A stretch of DNA of 62,442 nt from Lachnospiraceae bacterium (GCA_024691305.1 JAILNS010000019.1:1-62442); one strand, 5' to 3'; shown: positions 27,896-38,146, counted from the first letter of the stretch. The notes: a model not told the origin generated them from the sequence alone. Numbers and translations are program-made.

Positions 27896-28686
27896 CAGAT
27901 CCCATTAAGACAGTATCTTTGGTTTCTGCGGTCGATCGCAATGTGGAAGAAATGCTTGGCGGTATGCATCTTGAAACAGATGCTGTTGTCGTAAACCAGT
28001 GTGATCATGCAGGAGACAGGGAGTTCCTTTTTCAGGACAAAAAAATAAGACAGATAGACAGGCCTGAGCGCGGGGTCGGACTAAACAGGAATACCTGTAT
28101 AGATAACGCTCCCGAGTGCGATATTTTGCTTTTTACGGATGAGGATATCGTATATGACGAAGGTTATGCGGGACTGATAGAAGATGAGTACCGGGCGCAT
28201 CAGGATGCCGATGCGCTGCTTTTTAATGTAAGGGTATGTGAAAACAGAAGAACTTACTGGAACGAAGATTTTAAAAGAGTAAGATTTTATAATTATGGAA
28301 GATATCCGGCATATAGCATAAGCATAAAAAAGAGCGCACTGGATAAGAGCGGGGTAAGGTTTCCTCTCGAGTTTGGCGGCGGTGCAAAGTATGCAAACGG
28401 CGAAGATTCAATATTCTTACACGAACTCCTAAGAGCGGGTGTAAAAATATTCAGGACTCCGGTCTGTCTCGGCGAAGAGACCGAAAGGGAGTCATCCTGG
28501 TTTGACGGATATAATGAAAGGTTCTTTATAGGAAGAGGGGCTTTGTATGTAAAACTGTATGGGGTATTTGCTGTTCCCAGAGCTTTGCTTTTTCTTATCA
28601 GGCACAGATATATGTATGAAGAGACCGGCTTTACAAAGGCATTTAAATACATGAAGCAGGGCATGAAGGAGATCAAAAACTCATGA
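27892..28686 (+). CDS. Glycosyltransferase, GT-A type
   Basis: The 264-residue protein has a GT-A-like Rossmann start, RGVGLNRNTCID and the metal-binding acidic cluster LLFTDEDIVYDEGY (about 82-95), and later GGGAKYANGEDSIFLHELLRAG, a typical acceptor-side ED motif of family 2 enzymes. The N-terminal strand order is less canonical than in the other two GT2 genes. It overlaps the preceding gene as ATGA, so the two are coupled. Its sugar specificity cannot be told. Confidence 0.8.
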   Translation: MTDPIKTVSLVSAVDRNVEEMLGGMHLETDAVVVNQCDHAGDREFLFQDKKIRQIDRPERGVGLNRNTCIDNAPECDILLFTDEDIVYDEGYAGLIEDEYRAHQDADALLFNVRVCENRRTYWNEDFKRVRFYNYGRYPAYSISIKKSALDKSGVRFPLEFGGGAKYANGEDSIFLHELLRAGVKIFRTPVCLGEETERESSWFDGYNERFFIGRGALYVKLYGVFAVPRALLFLIRHRYMYEETGFTKAFKYMKQGMKEIKNS

Positions 28687-28718
28687 TCACTTCATGGATG
28701 TACTAAGGAGACGACAGG

Positions 28719-29855
28719 TTGTTTTTATATATATGCGTTACGGTTTTGACCGTTATATTGGCGTATATGTGCGGGTATACCAAAAAGTATGCATCCGTAC
28801 CGGGAAACTGTGTATATAACCGTGCGGATCTGTTTGGAAGGGTTTGTATAGTTTCTATCTTCGTTGTTCTTTTTGCGCTTTCCGCATGCAGACTTAATGT
28901 GGGCAATGATTACGGTACCTATGTTGAGTTCATGCACAGGCTTTATACCGATAAATATATTCCCGATGCGGGCGTACCTACCGAGTGGGGATTTAATCTG
29001 CTTGCCAGATTCATATATGGGATATCGGGCTATGAAAACTACATACTCGTATTTGCCATCTATGCTTTTGTGACTGTTTTTCTCTTTCTTCTTGCGATCT
29101 GGGAACAGAGTGAGGACTTTGCGTTAAGCTTCGTGCTGTTCATGTTCTTCGGATATTATTTTCAGAGTTTCTCAACGGTCAGATATTATCTTGCGCTGGC
29201 GATAGCTTTGTACGGTATGAAACTCGTAAACGAAAGAAGATGGATAAGTTTTATCGCAATAGTCATTCTGGGAAGCGGATTTCATAAATCGCTTCTGGTT
29301 ATAATCCCGCTTTATTTTATCGCTTCGATCACCTGGAAAAAATGGCATATCATCGCAGGTTCTCTCATCTGTGTTTCATGTCTTTTTTTGCAGGATCTGT
29401 ATCTTAAGATCCTCGTTAAGGTCTATCCCAGTTATGAAGGCACGGAGTATCTTGAAGGCAGCGGACTCAGCTGGATAAATATCATACGGTGTGTGCTTGT
29501 ACTTGCGCTTGCCGTTTACTGCTATAAGACTGCTGTAAAAGACGATAAGGCCGGAATGTTCTTTTTTAAATTAAATATATGTGCGATAGCGGTATATGTA
29601 TTCGGTTCGTTCCTGCCTATCGTGAGCCGCATCGGATATTACCTTACGGTGTCGCATATTTTGTTTGTTCCGATGCTTATCTCAAGGATAGAGAACAGGA
29701 AGATCCGAAAGGTCATATATGCGGTGCTTATACTGCTTGCCTTGATGTATTTTGCGGTATACCTTCGCAAGGCATACGATGACGGGGTTTTGGTACTTCC
29801 CTATAAATCAATATTCTTTGATGAAATGGTGGATACATTGTCCGATGTAACTTAA
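28719..29855 (+). CDS. EpsG-like polysaccharide polymerase
   Basis: About ten hydrophobic helices, the early motif [25 protein letters not shown] and [24 protein letters not shown], followed by [13 protein letters not shown], match the EpsG family of Wzy-type polymerases. It should join repeat units on the outer face of the membrane. The start is a TTG at 28719, 8 bases after a clear AAGGAG; no ATG lies nearby in frame (378 residues). It closes the polysaccharide cluster; no Wzx flippase is present. Confidence 0.85.
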   Translation: MFLYICVTVLTVILAYMCGYTKKYASVPGNCVYNRADLFGRVCIVSIFVVLFALSACRLNVGNDYGTYVEFMHRLYTDKYIPDAGVPTEWGFNLLARFIYGISGYENYILVFAIYAFVTVFLFLLAIWEQSEDFALSFVLFMFFGYYFQSFSTVRYYLALAIALYGMKLVNERRWISFIAIVILGSGFHKSLLVIIPLYFIASITWKKWHIIAGSLICVSCLFLQDLYLKILVKVYPSYEGTEYLEGSGLSWINIIRCVLVLALAVYCYKTAVKDDKAGMFFFKLNICAIAVYVFGSFLPIVSRIGYYLTVSHILFVPMLISRIENRKIRKVIYAVLILLALMYFAVYLRKAYDDGVLVLPYKSIFFDEMVDTLSDVT

Positions 29856-29892
29856 GGACTGCAGGAAATATAACAATACGAAAGGGGTTACT

Positions 29893-31392
29893 ATGGGAGG
29901 AAAATACATACTTGCACTCGATCAGGGAACGACCAGCTCCCGGTGTATTTTGTTTGATAAGGCGGGGCAGATCGTCAGCCTTGCACAAAAGGAGTTTACA
30001 CAGCTTTATCCAAAGGCGGGATGGGTAGAACATAATCCGCGTGAGATATGGTCATCACAGCTTGCCGTAGCGACAGAGGCCATGGCCAATATCGGGGCTT
30101 CTGCCGAGGATATATCCGGTATCGGAATAACAAATCAAAGAGAGACTACGATAATCTGGGATCGAAAGACCGGAGAGCCCATATATAATGCCATCGTATG
30201 GCAATGCCGCAGAACAGCGGATATGATAGACAGGATCGTGGCGGATGGAAAGACTGATATGATCAGGTCTAAGACCGGACTCATTCCCGATGCGTATTTT
30301 TCCGGAAGCAAGATAGGGTGGTTACTGGATAATGTGGAAGGTGCAAGGGATAGAGCACGCAAGGGTGAACTTGCATTCGGTACCGTGGATACCTGGCTTA
30401 TATGGAATCTGACCGGCGGAGCTGTACATGCCACGGATTATACCAATGCGTCAAGAACGATGCTCTTTGACATACATAAACTGGACTGGGATGATGAACT
30501 GTTGGCTCTTTTTGATATTCCCAGAGAGATACTTCCCGAAGTTCATCCCTCGAGTTACCGGTTCGGTGAAACCCACAGTACGGTACTTGGCGGAGAGATC
30601 CCGATCACGGGAGTTGCGGGCGATCAACAGGCCGCACTTTTCGGACAGTGTTGCTTTAATAAGGGCGAAGCCAAAAATACATACGGAACCGGATGCTTCC
30701 TTCTTATGAATACAGGTTCCGAACCGATAGAAAGCAGGAACGGACTTTTAACGACGATAGCTGCAAGTACGGCTGATCGGGTTGAGTATGCACTTGAGGG
30801 AAGCGTATTTGTTGCAGGTGCATCCATACAGTGGTTAAGAGACAGCATGCGTATGATCAAAACCGCGGCTCAGTCGGAAGAATATGCAGATGAAGTATTT
30901 GATACAAACGGCGTATACATCGTTCCGGCATTTACCGGACTCGGCGCTCCTTACTGGGATCAGTATGCAAGAGGTACCGTAGTCGGTATCACACGCGGAT
31001 GCAAAAAAGAACATTTCATAAGGGCTACACTTGAGTCCATTGCATATCAGGCAGAGGAAGTACTGCGTGCGATGGAGGACGATGCGGGAGTATCGCTTCC
31101 CGAACTTAAGGTTGACGGGGGAGCCAGTGAAAATAATTTCCTTATGAAATTCCAGGCCGATCTTATAGGACGAAGTGTCAAGAGACCCAAATGCATAGAA
31201 ACGACGGCGCTCGGTGCTGCATATCTTGCAGGTCTTGAGACAGGGTACTGGACCGACAGGGAAGATATACTTGATAACTGGGCTCTTGGCAGAGCGTTTG
31301 AATCAACGATGGATGAGGATGTCCGTAAGGATCTTCTCAAAGGCTGGAAGAGAGCGGTCAAAGCAGCACTTGCCTGGGCCGAGGAAGAATAG
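29893..31392 (+). CDS. glpK: Glycerol kinase
   Basis: GlpK phosphorylates glycerol to glycerol-3-phosphate. The 499-residue FGGY protein has LDQGTTSSR near the N-terminus, GITNQRETT, the [22 protein letters not shown] segment, the [13 protein letters not shown] motif and the ATP-binding [11 protein letters not shown] and [11 protein letters not shown] motifs. GGGAGG lies inside the coding start; AAAGGGG precedes the ATG. glpF and glpD are not adjacent. It probably starts a new transcription unit after the polymerase gene. Confidence 0.97.
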   Translation: MGGKYILALDQGTTSSRCILFDKAGQIVSLAQKEFTQLYPKAGWVEHNPREIWSSQLAVATEAMANIGASAEDISGIGITNQRETTIIWDRKTGEPIYNAIVWQCRRTADMIDRIVADGKTDMIRSKTGLIPDAYFSGSKIGWLLDNVEGARDRARKGELAFGTVDTWLIWNLTGGAVHATDYTNASRTMLFDIHKLDWDDELLALFDIPREILPEVHPSSYRFGETHSTVLGGEIPITGVAGDQQAALFGQCCFNKGEAKNTYGTGCFLLMNTGSEPIESRNGLLTTIAASTADRVEYALEGSVFVAGASIQWLRDSMRMIKTAAQSEEYADEVFDTNGVYIVPAFTGLGAPYWDQYARGTVVGITRGCKKEHFIRATLESIAYQAEEVLRAMEDDAGVSLPELKVDGGASENNFLMKFQADLIGRSVKRPKCIETTALGAAYLAGLETGYWTDREDILDNWALGRAFESTMDEDVRKDLLKGWKRAVKAALAWAEEE

Positions 31393-31402
31393 GAGAAAGA
31401 CA

Positions 31403-32590
31403 ATGATATCAGAAGATTTTAAGTCGATGCTAAACGGAAAAAGCGTCATAAGGCAGTTATCCGAGTATGCCACATCCAGGGGTGCTAAGATCGGATACGA
31501 GAATGTATTTGACTATAGTCTGGGTAATCCAAGCGTTCCCACACCGAAGAGTTTTACGGATACGATGATAAAACTTCTTACTAAAGAAGATCCGATGAAA
31601 CTGCATGGCTACAGCCAGAGTCAGGGTATACCTGCGGTGAGGGCAAAACATGCAGAGTATTTAAATAAAAGATTTAACATGAACTATACCGGCGAGCATC
31701 TGTTCATGACAACCGGTGCATCGGGAGCGATAGCACATGCGGTCCGTGCGGTCACAAAGCCCGGGGATGAGGTTATCACCATAGCGCCGTTCTTCCCCGA
31801 ATATGTTCAGTATGTAAACAGGACCGGAGCGGTACTAAAACCTGTAAGTGCCGATACAAAAACTTTTCAGATAGATTTTGATGCACTTAAAAGTGCGTTT
31901 AATGATAAGACTGCGGCTGTACTTATTAATACTCCCAATAACCCCTCCGGTGCGATGTATACCGCGGAGACATTAAGGACGCTTTCATCACTTATGTATG
32001 ATATGCAAAAGAAGTTCGGACATGATATCTTCCTCATATCCGATGAGCCTTACAGAGAGATAGTCTTTGATGGACAGACAGCACCTTATCCTGCTGCTTA
32101 TTACGATAATACACTTACGTGTTACTCATATTCCAAGTCGCTCTCCATTCCCGGAGAAAGGATAGGATATGTGGCTGTTAATCCCCGGGCTACGGATGCG
32201 GATATCATATCCGTCATGTGCGGTCAGATATCAAGGGGAATAGGGCATAACTGTCCGCCTTCCATCATACAGCTTGCTGTAAGTGAGGTGCTTGGAGAGA
32301 CTGCGGATATATCCGTATATGAGACCAATATGAACATTTTGTATGATGAACTTACGGCCCTTGGTTTTGAGGTGGTAAGACCCGGAGGTACGTTCTATAT
32401 CATGCCAAAGGCACTTGAAGCAGACTCTGTTGCTTTTTGCAATAAGGCCAAGGAATATGATCTCATACTCGTTCCGGCAGACAGCTTCGGAGCACCGGGA
32501 TTTTTCAGAATGGCATATTGCATAGACACCGAAAAAGTTGAAAGGTCACTCATCGCACTTCGTAAATTCGTAAGTGAGTGTTACAGGTAA
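31403..32590 (+). CDS. PLP-dependent class I/II aminotransferase
   Basis: The fold-type I aminotransferase has GNPSVPTP near the N-terminus, the pyridine-stacking region around TTGASGAIAHA, NTPNNPSGA, SDEPYREIVFDG and the Schiff-base Lys in SYSKSLSIPGERIGY. It is probably an aspartate- or alanine-type enzyme; substrate cannot be read. The frame is open into glpK, but the ATG at 31403 follows AGGAGA and gives the usual length (395 residues). It ends a few bases before uppP. Confidence 0.92.
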   Translation: MISEDFKSMLNGKSVIRQLSEYATSRGAKIGYENVFDYSLGNPSVPTPKSFTDTMIKLLTKEDPMKLHGYSQSQGIPAVRAKHAEYLNKRFNMNYTGEHLFMTTGASGAIAHAVRAVTKPGDEVITIAPFFPEYVQYVNRTGAVLKPVSADTKTFQIDFDALKSAFNDKTAAVLINTPNNPSGAMYTAETLRTLSSLMYDMQKKFGHDIFLISDEPYREIVFDGQTAPYPAAYYDNTLTCYSYSKSLSIPGERIGYVAVNPRATDADIISVMCGQISRGIGHNCPPSIIQLAVSEVLGETADISVYETNMNILYDELTALGFEVVRPGGTFYIMPKALEADSVAFCNKAKEYDLILVPADSFGAPGFFRMAYCIDTEKVERSLIALRKFVSECYR

Positions 32591-32595
32591 GGATA

Positions 32596-33447
32596 ATGAC
32601 AGATATCATCAGATCGATAATATACGGTATCATTGAGGGAATAACGGAATGGCTCCCGGTAAGTTCGACCGGACATATGATTCTTTTAAACGAGTTTGTC
32701 AAAATGGATCAGTCGGAAGAATTTTTTTCGATGTTTCTCGTTGTGATCCAGCTGGGTGCGATCCTTGCGGTCGTGATATTGTTCTGGAATAAATTATGGC
32801 CTTTTGCATCCAAAAAGAATAATCCCGATCCGATAAAGCCTGAAGGAATACTGTCGGTGTTTGTGAAACCGCGCTGGATAATGTGGGTCAAGATTCTCAT
32901 AGCATGCGTGCCGGCTGCAATAGTGGGTGTATTGTTCGACGATATGCTTGATGAACTTTTTTATAATCCCACATGTGTAGCGATAGCTCTTATCGCATTC
33001 GGTATCGCTTTTATCGTTATAGAATCCCTTGAACTTAAAAATGCGGGAACCACGACTTCGATAGACGATATTACATATAAGCAGGCCCTTATAATCGGAT
33101 GCTGGCAGCTGATAGCTGCGGTCTTTCCCGGAACATCCAGATCCGGAGCAACGATAATCGGAGCACTTCTGTTAGGGATATCAAGAGGCGCGGCTGCTGA
33201 GTTTACTTTTTTGCTCGCGGTTCCGGTCATGCTCGGAGCGAGTCTTCTCAAGGTCGTGAAATTCGGATTTGATTTTACGGGAATGGAGATAGCGGTTTTG
33301 CTGACCGGAATGGTAACGGCATTTATAGTCAGCATAGTCATCATAAGATTCCTGCTTGGATACATAAGAAAGCATAATTTCAAGGTTTTCGGATATTACC
33401 GTATAGTGCTCGGACTCATGGTTTTTGGGTACTTTGCTTTTAAATAA
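32596..33447 (+). CDS. uppP: Undecaprenyl-diphosphatase UppP/BacA
   Basis: UppP removes a phosphate from undecaprenyl diphosphate to recycle the lipid carrier for wall and polysaccharide synthesis. Motifs are intact: GITEWLPVSSTGH (catalytic Glu and SSTGH) and PGTSRSGAT, in a polytopic protein of 283 residues with about eight helices. The frame opens a few codons earlier in the aminotransferase stop region, but AAGGATA before the ATG at 32596 marks the start. No terminator with a T-run is visible after it. Confidence 0.95.
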   Translation: MTDIIRSIIYGIIEGITEWLPVSSTGHMILLNEFVKMDQSEEFFSMFLVVIQLGAILAVVILFWNKLWPFASKKNNPDPIKPEGILSVFVKPRWIMWVKILIACVPAAIVGVLFDDMLDELFYNPTCVAIALIAFGIAFIVIESLELKNAGTTTSIDDITYKQALIIGCWQLIAAVFPGTSRSGATIIGALLLGISRGAAAEFTFLLAVPVMLGASLLKVVKFGFDFTGMEIAVLLTGMVTAFIVSIVIIRFLLGYIRKHNFKVFGYYRIVLGLMVFGYFAFK

Positions 33448-33574
33448 ATCTGTGTGTGACAGGCGGGTTAAACAGATATGTTACACGCTATTATATAGAA
33501 GAATTAAATACGCATTTTATGCAAAACTGACAATTTATTAACGAAAGTTTGTGAAAAATTATTCAGTTCTTTAA

Positions 33575-33603
33575 TTGACACTAAAAATGCGACTTAATAA
33601 ACT
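33575..33603 (+). promoter_or_regulatory. SigA-type promoter before the Lys/Ala-rich gene
   Basis: A perfect -35 TTGACA (33575-33580) is separated by 17 bases from TAAACT (33598-33603), a 4/6 match to -10. It is about 88 bases before the ATG at 33691. The surrounding sequence is A/T-rich. Confidence 0.6.
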
Positions 33604-33690
33604 AAACTTATCCGTAACTGTAGGATTTAAAAGAGGAGTGGGCATTGACAGACCGATATGCCCGAATTGTTTATGAAAGGAGCCACACCG

Positions 33691-34197
33691 ATGGCAGACA
33701 TTAAGAAACCTGTAGCAACATTAAAGACAGATGTTAAAGCAGCTGTTACTGATGCAAAAGCAGCCGCTCCCGCAGCAGCTCCCGTAGCTGAAGCTAAGAA
33801 GGAAGTGGCAAAGAAAGCACCTGCAAAGAAGGCAGCAGCAAAGAAAGCACCTGCAAAGAAGGCAGCAGCTAAGAAGCCTGCAACCAAGACTGCAGCAGCT
33901 AAGACAGAGACCAAGAAAGCACCTGCTAAGAAAGCAGCAGCTAAGAAGCCCGCAGCAAAGAAGGCAGCAGTTAAGACCAGCGCTGTATTTACTGTAGAGG
34001 AAGGCAAGAACGTTACAGCTGAGGCACTTTTAAAGAAGTATCTTAAGACAGCACAGGATCGCGCTAAATATGATCTTGGAATCAAGACTTCCGATATCAA
34101 GAGCGTTGAGATCTATGTAAACGTAGCAGAGCAGAAGGTATACAGTGTTATCAACGGAGAGATCAACGATTCCTTTGATATGTATTACAATTTCTAA
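33691..34197 (+). CDS. Lys/Ala-rich histone-H1-like protein with DUF6465-like tail
   Basis: The first ~100 residues of this 168-residue protein are low-complexity Lys/Ala/Pro, with repeats such as KKAPAKKAAAKKAP, very like bacterial H1-type and Lys-rich DNA-binding proteins. The C-terminal ~65 residues form a folded-looking domain (AVFTVEEGKNVTAEALL, then SVEIYVNVAEQKVYSVINGEI) that resembles the DUF6465 family. The Lys repeats are coded by near-identical DNA repeats. AAAGGAG sits 8 bases before the ATG at 33691, and a strong promoter and terminator frame it as a single-gene unit. Nucleoid or RNA binding is likely but unproven. Confidence 0.82.
   Translation: MADIKKPVATLKTDVKAAVTDAKAAAPAAAPVAEAKKEVAKKAPAKKAAAKKAPAKKAAAKKPATKTAAAKTETKKAPAKKAAAKKPAAKKAAVKTSAVFTVEEGKNVTAEALLKKYLKTAQDRAKYDLGIKTSDIKSVEIYVNVAEQKVYSVINGEINDSFDMYYNF
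33799..33972 (+). repeat. Tandem coding repeats, Lys/Ala-rich
   Basis: Repeated units based on AAGAAAGCACCTGCAAAGAA and AAGGCAGCAGC occur several times, giving the KKAPAKKAAAKK protein repeats. Such repeats can change length by replication slippage. Confidence 0.7.
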
Positions 34198-34224
34198 TCT
34201 GTTTGTTTTTGTACAAGCGCATTT

Positions 34225-34254
34225 AAGACCGTTCCGTTTTGGGACGGTCTTTTT
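34225..34254 (+). terminator. Terminator after the Lys/Ala-rich gene
   Basis: AAGACCGTTCC and GGACGGTCTT form a stem with one bulged base around a short loop, followed by T-rich sequence through 34264. It separates this gene from the heat-shock operon. Confidence 0.7.
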
Positions 34255-34298
34255 ATTTTTTTTTAATAAAACCACGGTCTTTTTTTATGAATGGTCTG

Positions 34299-34327
34299 TT
34301 GACAGAATCGGTGGGGAGTGATAACTT
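34299..34327 (+). promoter_or_regulatory. Candidate promoter of the heat-shock operon
   Basis: TTGACA (34299-34304) is followed 17 bases later by TAACTT (34322-34327), a weak -10. It lies just upstream of the CIRCE operator, as expected for HrcA repression. The -10 could instead be the overlapping GATAAC. Confidence 0.5.
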
Positions 34328-34331
34328 AATG

Positions 34332-34358
34332 TTAGCACTCGGAGAGACTGAGTGCTAA
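34332..34358 (+). promoter_or_regulatory. CIRCE operator (HrcA binding site)
   Basis: TTAGCACTC (34332-34340), a 9-base spacer and GAGTGCTAA (34350-34358) match the CIRCE consensus exactly. HrcA binds it with GroEL help, repressing the hrcA-grpE-dnaK-dnaJ operon at normal temperature. It lies about 30 bases before hrcA. Confidence 0.97.
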
Positions 34359-34390
34359 CAGATGCGACGGCATAACAAAGAGGCAATGAT

Positions 34391-35425
34391 ATGCAGGAGT
34401 TAAGTGAGAGAAAATATAAGATACTCGAGGCTGTCATCCGTAATTATTTAGAGACCGGAGAACCGGTCGGTTCAAGGACCATTTCAAAGTATACCGACTT
34501 AAACCTGAGTTCGGCTACAATACGAAACGAAATGGCTGACCTTGAGGAACTCGGATACATACTCCAGCCTCACACTTCTGCTGGACGTATTCCTTCGGAT
34601 AAAGGTTACAGGCTTTATGTCGATCAGATGCTTGCCGACAAAGAACGGGAAGTGGATGAACTTAAGGAAATGCTCCTTGAGAAATCCGATCAGATGGACA
34701 GGCTGCTTGAGCAGACGGCCAAAGCACTTGCAACGACTACCGAATATACGGCCATGGTATCGGCGCCCAAGGGCGGAAACAGACTTAAGTTTTTGCAACT
34801 CTCAAGAGTTGATTCCGGGCATTTGCTGGTTGTCGTGGTATCCGAAGGCAACATGATCAAAAATACGATAATCGATCTGGCCGAGGAATTAAACGATGAG
34901 ATGATACTTAAGTTAAACATACTGCTCAATACTCATTTAAACGGTCTTGCGATGGAAGAGATCAATCTTGCGATGATAACCGCAATGAAACAGCAGGCCG
35001 GGATACATTCCGATATAATCGGCGAGGTAATAGATGCGGTGGCGGCCGCGATCAAGACCGATGAGGAATTAAAGATCTACACGAGCGGTACTCACAACAT
35101 ATTTAAGTATCCCGAACTTAGCGACAATTCCAAAGCAAGTGAGATCATTACTTCACTGGAAGAGAAGACCGTATTAAGAGATCTGGTCACCGAAACATTA
35201 TCGGTAGACAACGACAATACCGGAATACAGGTATATATAGGTGAAGAAACTCCGGTAGAGGGAATGGAAGACTGCAGTGTGGTAGCTGCAACCTATGAAC
35301 TTGAAGAGGGCATGAAGGGTACCATCGGTATCATAGGCCCCAAGAGAATGGATTATGACAAAGTCATCGGAACCGTCAAATCGATGTTACATCAGCTTGA
35401 TGATGTTTATCACAAGCGTAACTAG
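34391..35425 (+). CDS. hrcA: Heat-inducible transcription repressor HrcA
   Basis: HrcA represses the CIRCE heat-shock genes and is itself in the operon. The 344-residue protein has an N-terminal winged helix (ERKYKILEAVIRNYLETGEPVGSRTIS, residues 5-31, followed by SSATIRNEMADLEELGYI) and a GAF-like C-terminal domain. Its position right after the perfect CIRCE completes the feedback loop. grpE follows 37 bases later. Confidence 0.97.
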   Translation: MQELSERKYKILEAVIRNYLETGEPVGSRTISKYTDLNLSSATIRNEMADLEELGYILQPHTSAGRIPSDKGYRLYVDQMLADKEREVDELKEMLLEKSDQMDRLLEQTAKALATTTEYTAMVSAPKGGNRLKFLQLSRVDSGHLLVVVVSEGNMIKNTIIDLAEELNDEMILKLNILLNTHLNGLAMEEINLAMITAMKQQAGIHSDIIGEVIDAVAAAIKTDEELKIYTSGTHNIFKYPELSDNSKASEIITSLEEKTVLRDLVTETLSVDNDNTGIQVYIGEETPVEGMEDCSVVAATYELEEGMKGTIGIIGPKRMDYDKVIGTVKSMLHQLDDVYHKRN

Positions 35426-35461
35426 CGGTCCGGTCTTTAATAGAATGAGGAAGGATGACAT

Positions 35462-36178
35462 ATGGCTAACGAGAGTAAAGACGAAGAGATATTAAAAGAG
35501 AATACCGATACGGGTCAACCTGATACCGAAGAAAAGGTTACGGACGATAATGATCCGGTAACTGATGAGGAAAAATCCGAAACCGGTGAAAACAAAGAGC
35601 CGTCCGGGGAAGGATCTGAAAACCGGGATCCGGGAGATAAGGAAACTGAAGATAAAGATCCCGAGGATAAAGGCTCCGAAGATAAAGCCGATGCAGGAAC
35701 CAAAGCCGATAAGAAGAAAAAACGCACGGACAAAAAGACCGATGCACTCCAGACCAAGATCGATGAACTTGAAGACAGGGTAAAAAGGCAGATGGCGGAG
35801 TTTGATAACTTCCGCAAACGTACCGAAAAAGAAAAGAGTGCAATGTTTGAGACCGGAGCAAAGAGTGTTATCGAGAAGATACTTCCGGTAGTAGACAATT
35901 TTGAGAGAGGTCTTGCGACAGTTCCCGAAGAGGATGCAGGTTCACCTTTTGCAAACGGCATGAACATGATATATAAGCAACTCATAGATGAACTCGACAA
36001 GATGGAAGTAAAACCCATAGAGGCCGTAGGATGCGAGTTCGATCCCGAACTGCACAACGCAGTGATGCAGGTTGAATCCGATGAATATGAGTCAGGTGTG
36101 ATAGCACAGGAATTACAAAAAGGTTATACCTACAGAGGTACAGTGGTAAGACACAGTATGGTAGCTGTAGTTTCGTAG
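35462..36178 (+). CDS. grpE: Nucleotide exchange factor GrpE
   Basis: GrpE releases ADP from DnaK. The conserved part starts near residue 95 (QTKIDELEDRVKRQMAEFDNFRKRTEKEK) with the coiled-coil helix and the beta domain (GCEFDPELHNAVMQVE, GYTYRGTVVRHSMVAV). The first ~90 residues are an acidic, low-complexity extension rich in Asp, Glu and Lys with DKE/DPEDKG-type repeats. GrpE N-termini vary, but this one is long (238 residues in all). AGGAAGG lies before the ATG. Confidence 0.95.
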   Translation: MANESKDEEILKENTDTGQPDTEEKVTDDNDPVTDEEKSETGENKEPSGEGSENRDPGDKETEDKDPEDKGSEDKADAGTKADKKKKRTDKKTDALQTKIDELEDRVKRQMAEFDNFRKRTEKEKSAMFETGAKSVIEKILPVVDNFERGLATVPEEDAGSPFANGMNMIYKQLIDELDKMEVKPIEAVGCEFDPELHNAVMQVESDEYESGVIAQELQKGYTYRGTVVRHSMVAVVS

Positions 36179-36228
36179 TTTGAATATAAATACAGGATTG
36201 TCCCAATTAGAATGAGGAGGAAATAAAA

Positions 36229-38127
36229 ATGAGCAAAATAATTGGTATCGACTTAGGAACAACAAACAGCTGCGTAGCGGTTATGGAAGGCGGACAGCCT
36301 ACAGTCATCGCTAACGCAGAAGGTGCAAGAACAACACCTTCGGTAGTGGCTTTTACAAAGACCGGTGAGCGTCTTGTCGGTGAACCCGCAAAACGTCAGG
36401 CAGTTACAAACGCAGAGAAGACTATATCATCAATAAAGAGAGATATGGGTACTGACCACGGTCGTACGATTGATGACAAGAAGTATTCACCTCAGCAGAT
36501 CTCAGCTATGATCCTGCAGAAGCTTAAAGGTGATGCTGAAAACTATCTTGGTGAGAAAGTTACCGAGGCAGTTATCACTGTTCCCGCTTACTTTAATGAC
36601 GCACAGCGTCAGGCAACCAAGGACGCAGGTAAGATCGCAGGCCTTGATGTAAAACGTATCATAAACGAGCCTACAGCTGCAGCGCTTGCATACGGACTTG
36701 ATAACGAAGGTGAGCAGAGGATCATGGTATATGACCTGGGCGGCGGTACATTTGATGTATCTATCATCGAAATCGGCGACGGTGTCATCGAAGTTCTTTC
36801 GACAAACGGTGATACACACCTTGGCGGGGATGACTTCGACCAGAAGATCATAGACTGGATGTTGTCAGAGTTTAAGGCACAGGAGGGCGTAGATCTTTCA
36901 AATGATAAGATGGCTCTTCAGAGACTTAAAGAAGCAGCAGAGAAGGCAAAGAAGGAACTTTCAAGCGCAACAACGACCAATATCAACCTTCCGTTTATCA
37001 CGGCTACGGCTGAAGGTCCCAAGCACTTTGATATGAACCTTACAAGAGCTAAATTTGATGAACTTACCCATGACCTGGTAGAAAAGACAGCTATCCCCGT
37101 ACAGAACGCTATGAAAGATGCAGGTCTTACCAATGCAGACCTTACCAAGGTTCTCCTTGTAGGTGGTTCCACAAGAATCCCTGCAGTACAGGAGAAGGTT
37201 AAACAGCTTACCGGAAAAGAACCCAACAAGAGCCTTAACCCTGATGAGTGTGTTGCACTCGGTGCTTCCATCCAGGGCGGAAAGCTTGCAGGTGATGCCG
37301 GTGCGGGCGAGATACTTCTTCTTGATGTAACTCCTCTTTCTCTTTCGATCGAGACAATGGGCGGCGTTGCAACAAGACTTATCGAACGTAACACTACTAT
37401 TCCTACCAAGAAGAGCCAGGTATTCTCTACTGCAGCAGATAACCAGACCGCTGTTGATATAAATGTCCTTCAGGGTGAGAGACAGTTCGCAAGAGATAAC
37501 AAGTCTCTGGGACAGTTCAGACTTGACGGTATACCTCCGGCAATGAGAGGTGTTCCTCAGATCGAAGTTACCTTTGATATAGATGCCAACGGTATAGTTA
37601 ATGTTTCCGCAAAGGATCTTGGAACAGGTAAGGAGCAGCATATTACTATCACGGCAAGTTCCAACATGTCCGATGAAGATATCGATAAGGCAGTTAAAGA
37701 AGCAGCAGAATACGAGGCACAGGATAAGAAACGTAAGGAAGCCATCGATCTTAGAAATGATGCAGACTCCTTCGTATTCCAGACAGAGAAAGCACTTAAC
37801 GAAGTAGGTGACAAGATTTCCGCTGATGAGAAATCCGGAGTAGAGGCTGATCTTGCCAAGGTAAAAGAGATACTCGAGGCTACCAAGGATCAGGAAATGA
37901 ACGATTCTCAGATCGATGAACTGAAAGCTGCCAAGGAAAAACTGGAGACAGATGCACAGTCACTCTTCACCAAGATGTATGAGAACATGCAGCAGGCTGC
38001 AGGTGCTCAGGGCGCAGGTGCAGGCCCCGATATGAGCGGATTCACACAGGATGCAGGCCAGCAGTCTTCAGGAGATTCGGATAGCGGTTCCGATGATGTG
38101 GTAGACGGAGACTTCAGAGAAGTGTGA
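36229..38127 (+). CDS. dnaK: Chaperone DnaK (Hsp70)
   Basis: DnaK binds and releases unfolded segments in an ATP cycle driven by DnaJ and GrpE. It has [15 protein letters not shown] at the N-terminus, the [13 protein letters not shown] phosphate-2 motif, VGGSTRIP, and the substrate-binding region with [16 protein letters not shown]. The C-terminal tail is Gly/Ala/Asp-rich and ends in acidic DGDFREV. Its 632 residues are typical. A 94-base gap with a hairpin separates it from dnaJ. Confidence 0.99.
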   Translation: MSKIIGIDLGTTNSCVAVMEGGQPTVIANAEGARTTPSVVAFTKTGERLVGEPAKRQAVTNAEKTISSIKRDMGTDHGRTIDDKKYSPQQISAMILQKLKGDAENYLGEKVTEAVITVPAYFNDAQRQATKDAGKIAGLDVKRIINEPTAAALAYGLDNEGEQRIMVYDLGGGTFDVSIIEIGDGVIEVLSTNGDTHLGGDDFDQKIIDWMLSEFKAQEGVDLSNDKMALQRLKEAAEKAKKELSSATTTNINLPFITATAEGPKHFDMNLTRAKFDELTHDLVEKTAIPVQNAMKDAGLTNADLTKVLLVGGSTRIPAVQEKVKQLTGKEPNKSLNPDECVALGASIQGGKLAGDAGAGEILLLDVTPLSLSIETMGGVATRLIERNTTIPTKKSQVFSTAADNQTAVDINVLQGERQFARDNKSLGQFRLDGIPPAMRGVPQIEVTFDIDANGIVNVSAKDLGTGKEQHITITASSNMSDEDIDKAVKEAAEYEAQDKKRKEAIDLRNDADSFVFQTEKALNEVGDKISADEKSGVEADLAKVKEILEATKDQEMNDSQIDELKAAKEKLETDAQSLFTKMYENMQQAAGAQGAGAGPDMSGFTQDAGQQSSGDSDSGSDDVVDGDFREV

Positions 38128-38146
38128 TCGGTTTCACCAATCACGC

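Noticed and set aside
33467..33496. Terminator after uppP
   Set aside because: A GTGTGAC/GTTACAC stem can be drawn but the loop is long and no T-run follows.
33799..33972. CRISPR-like array in the Lys/Ala gene
   Set aside because: The repeats are in frame, of codon periodicity, and have no spacers.
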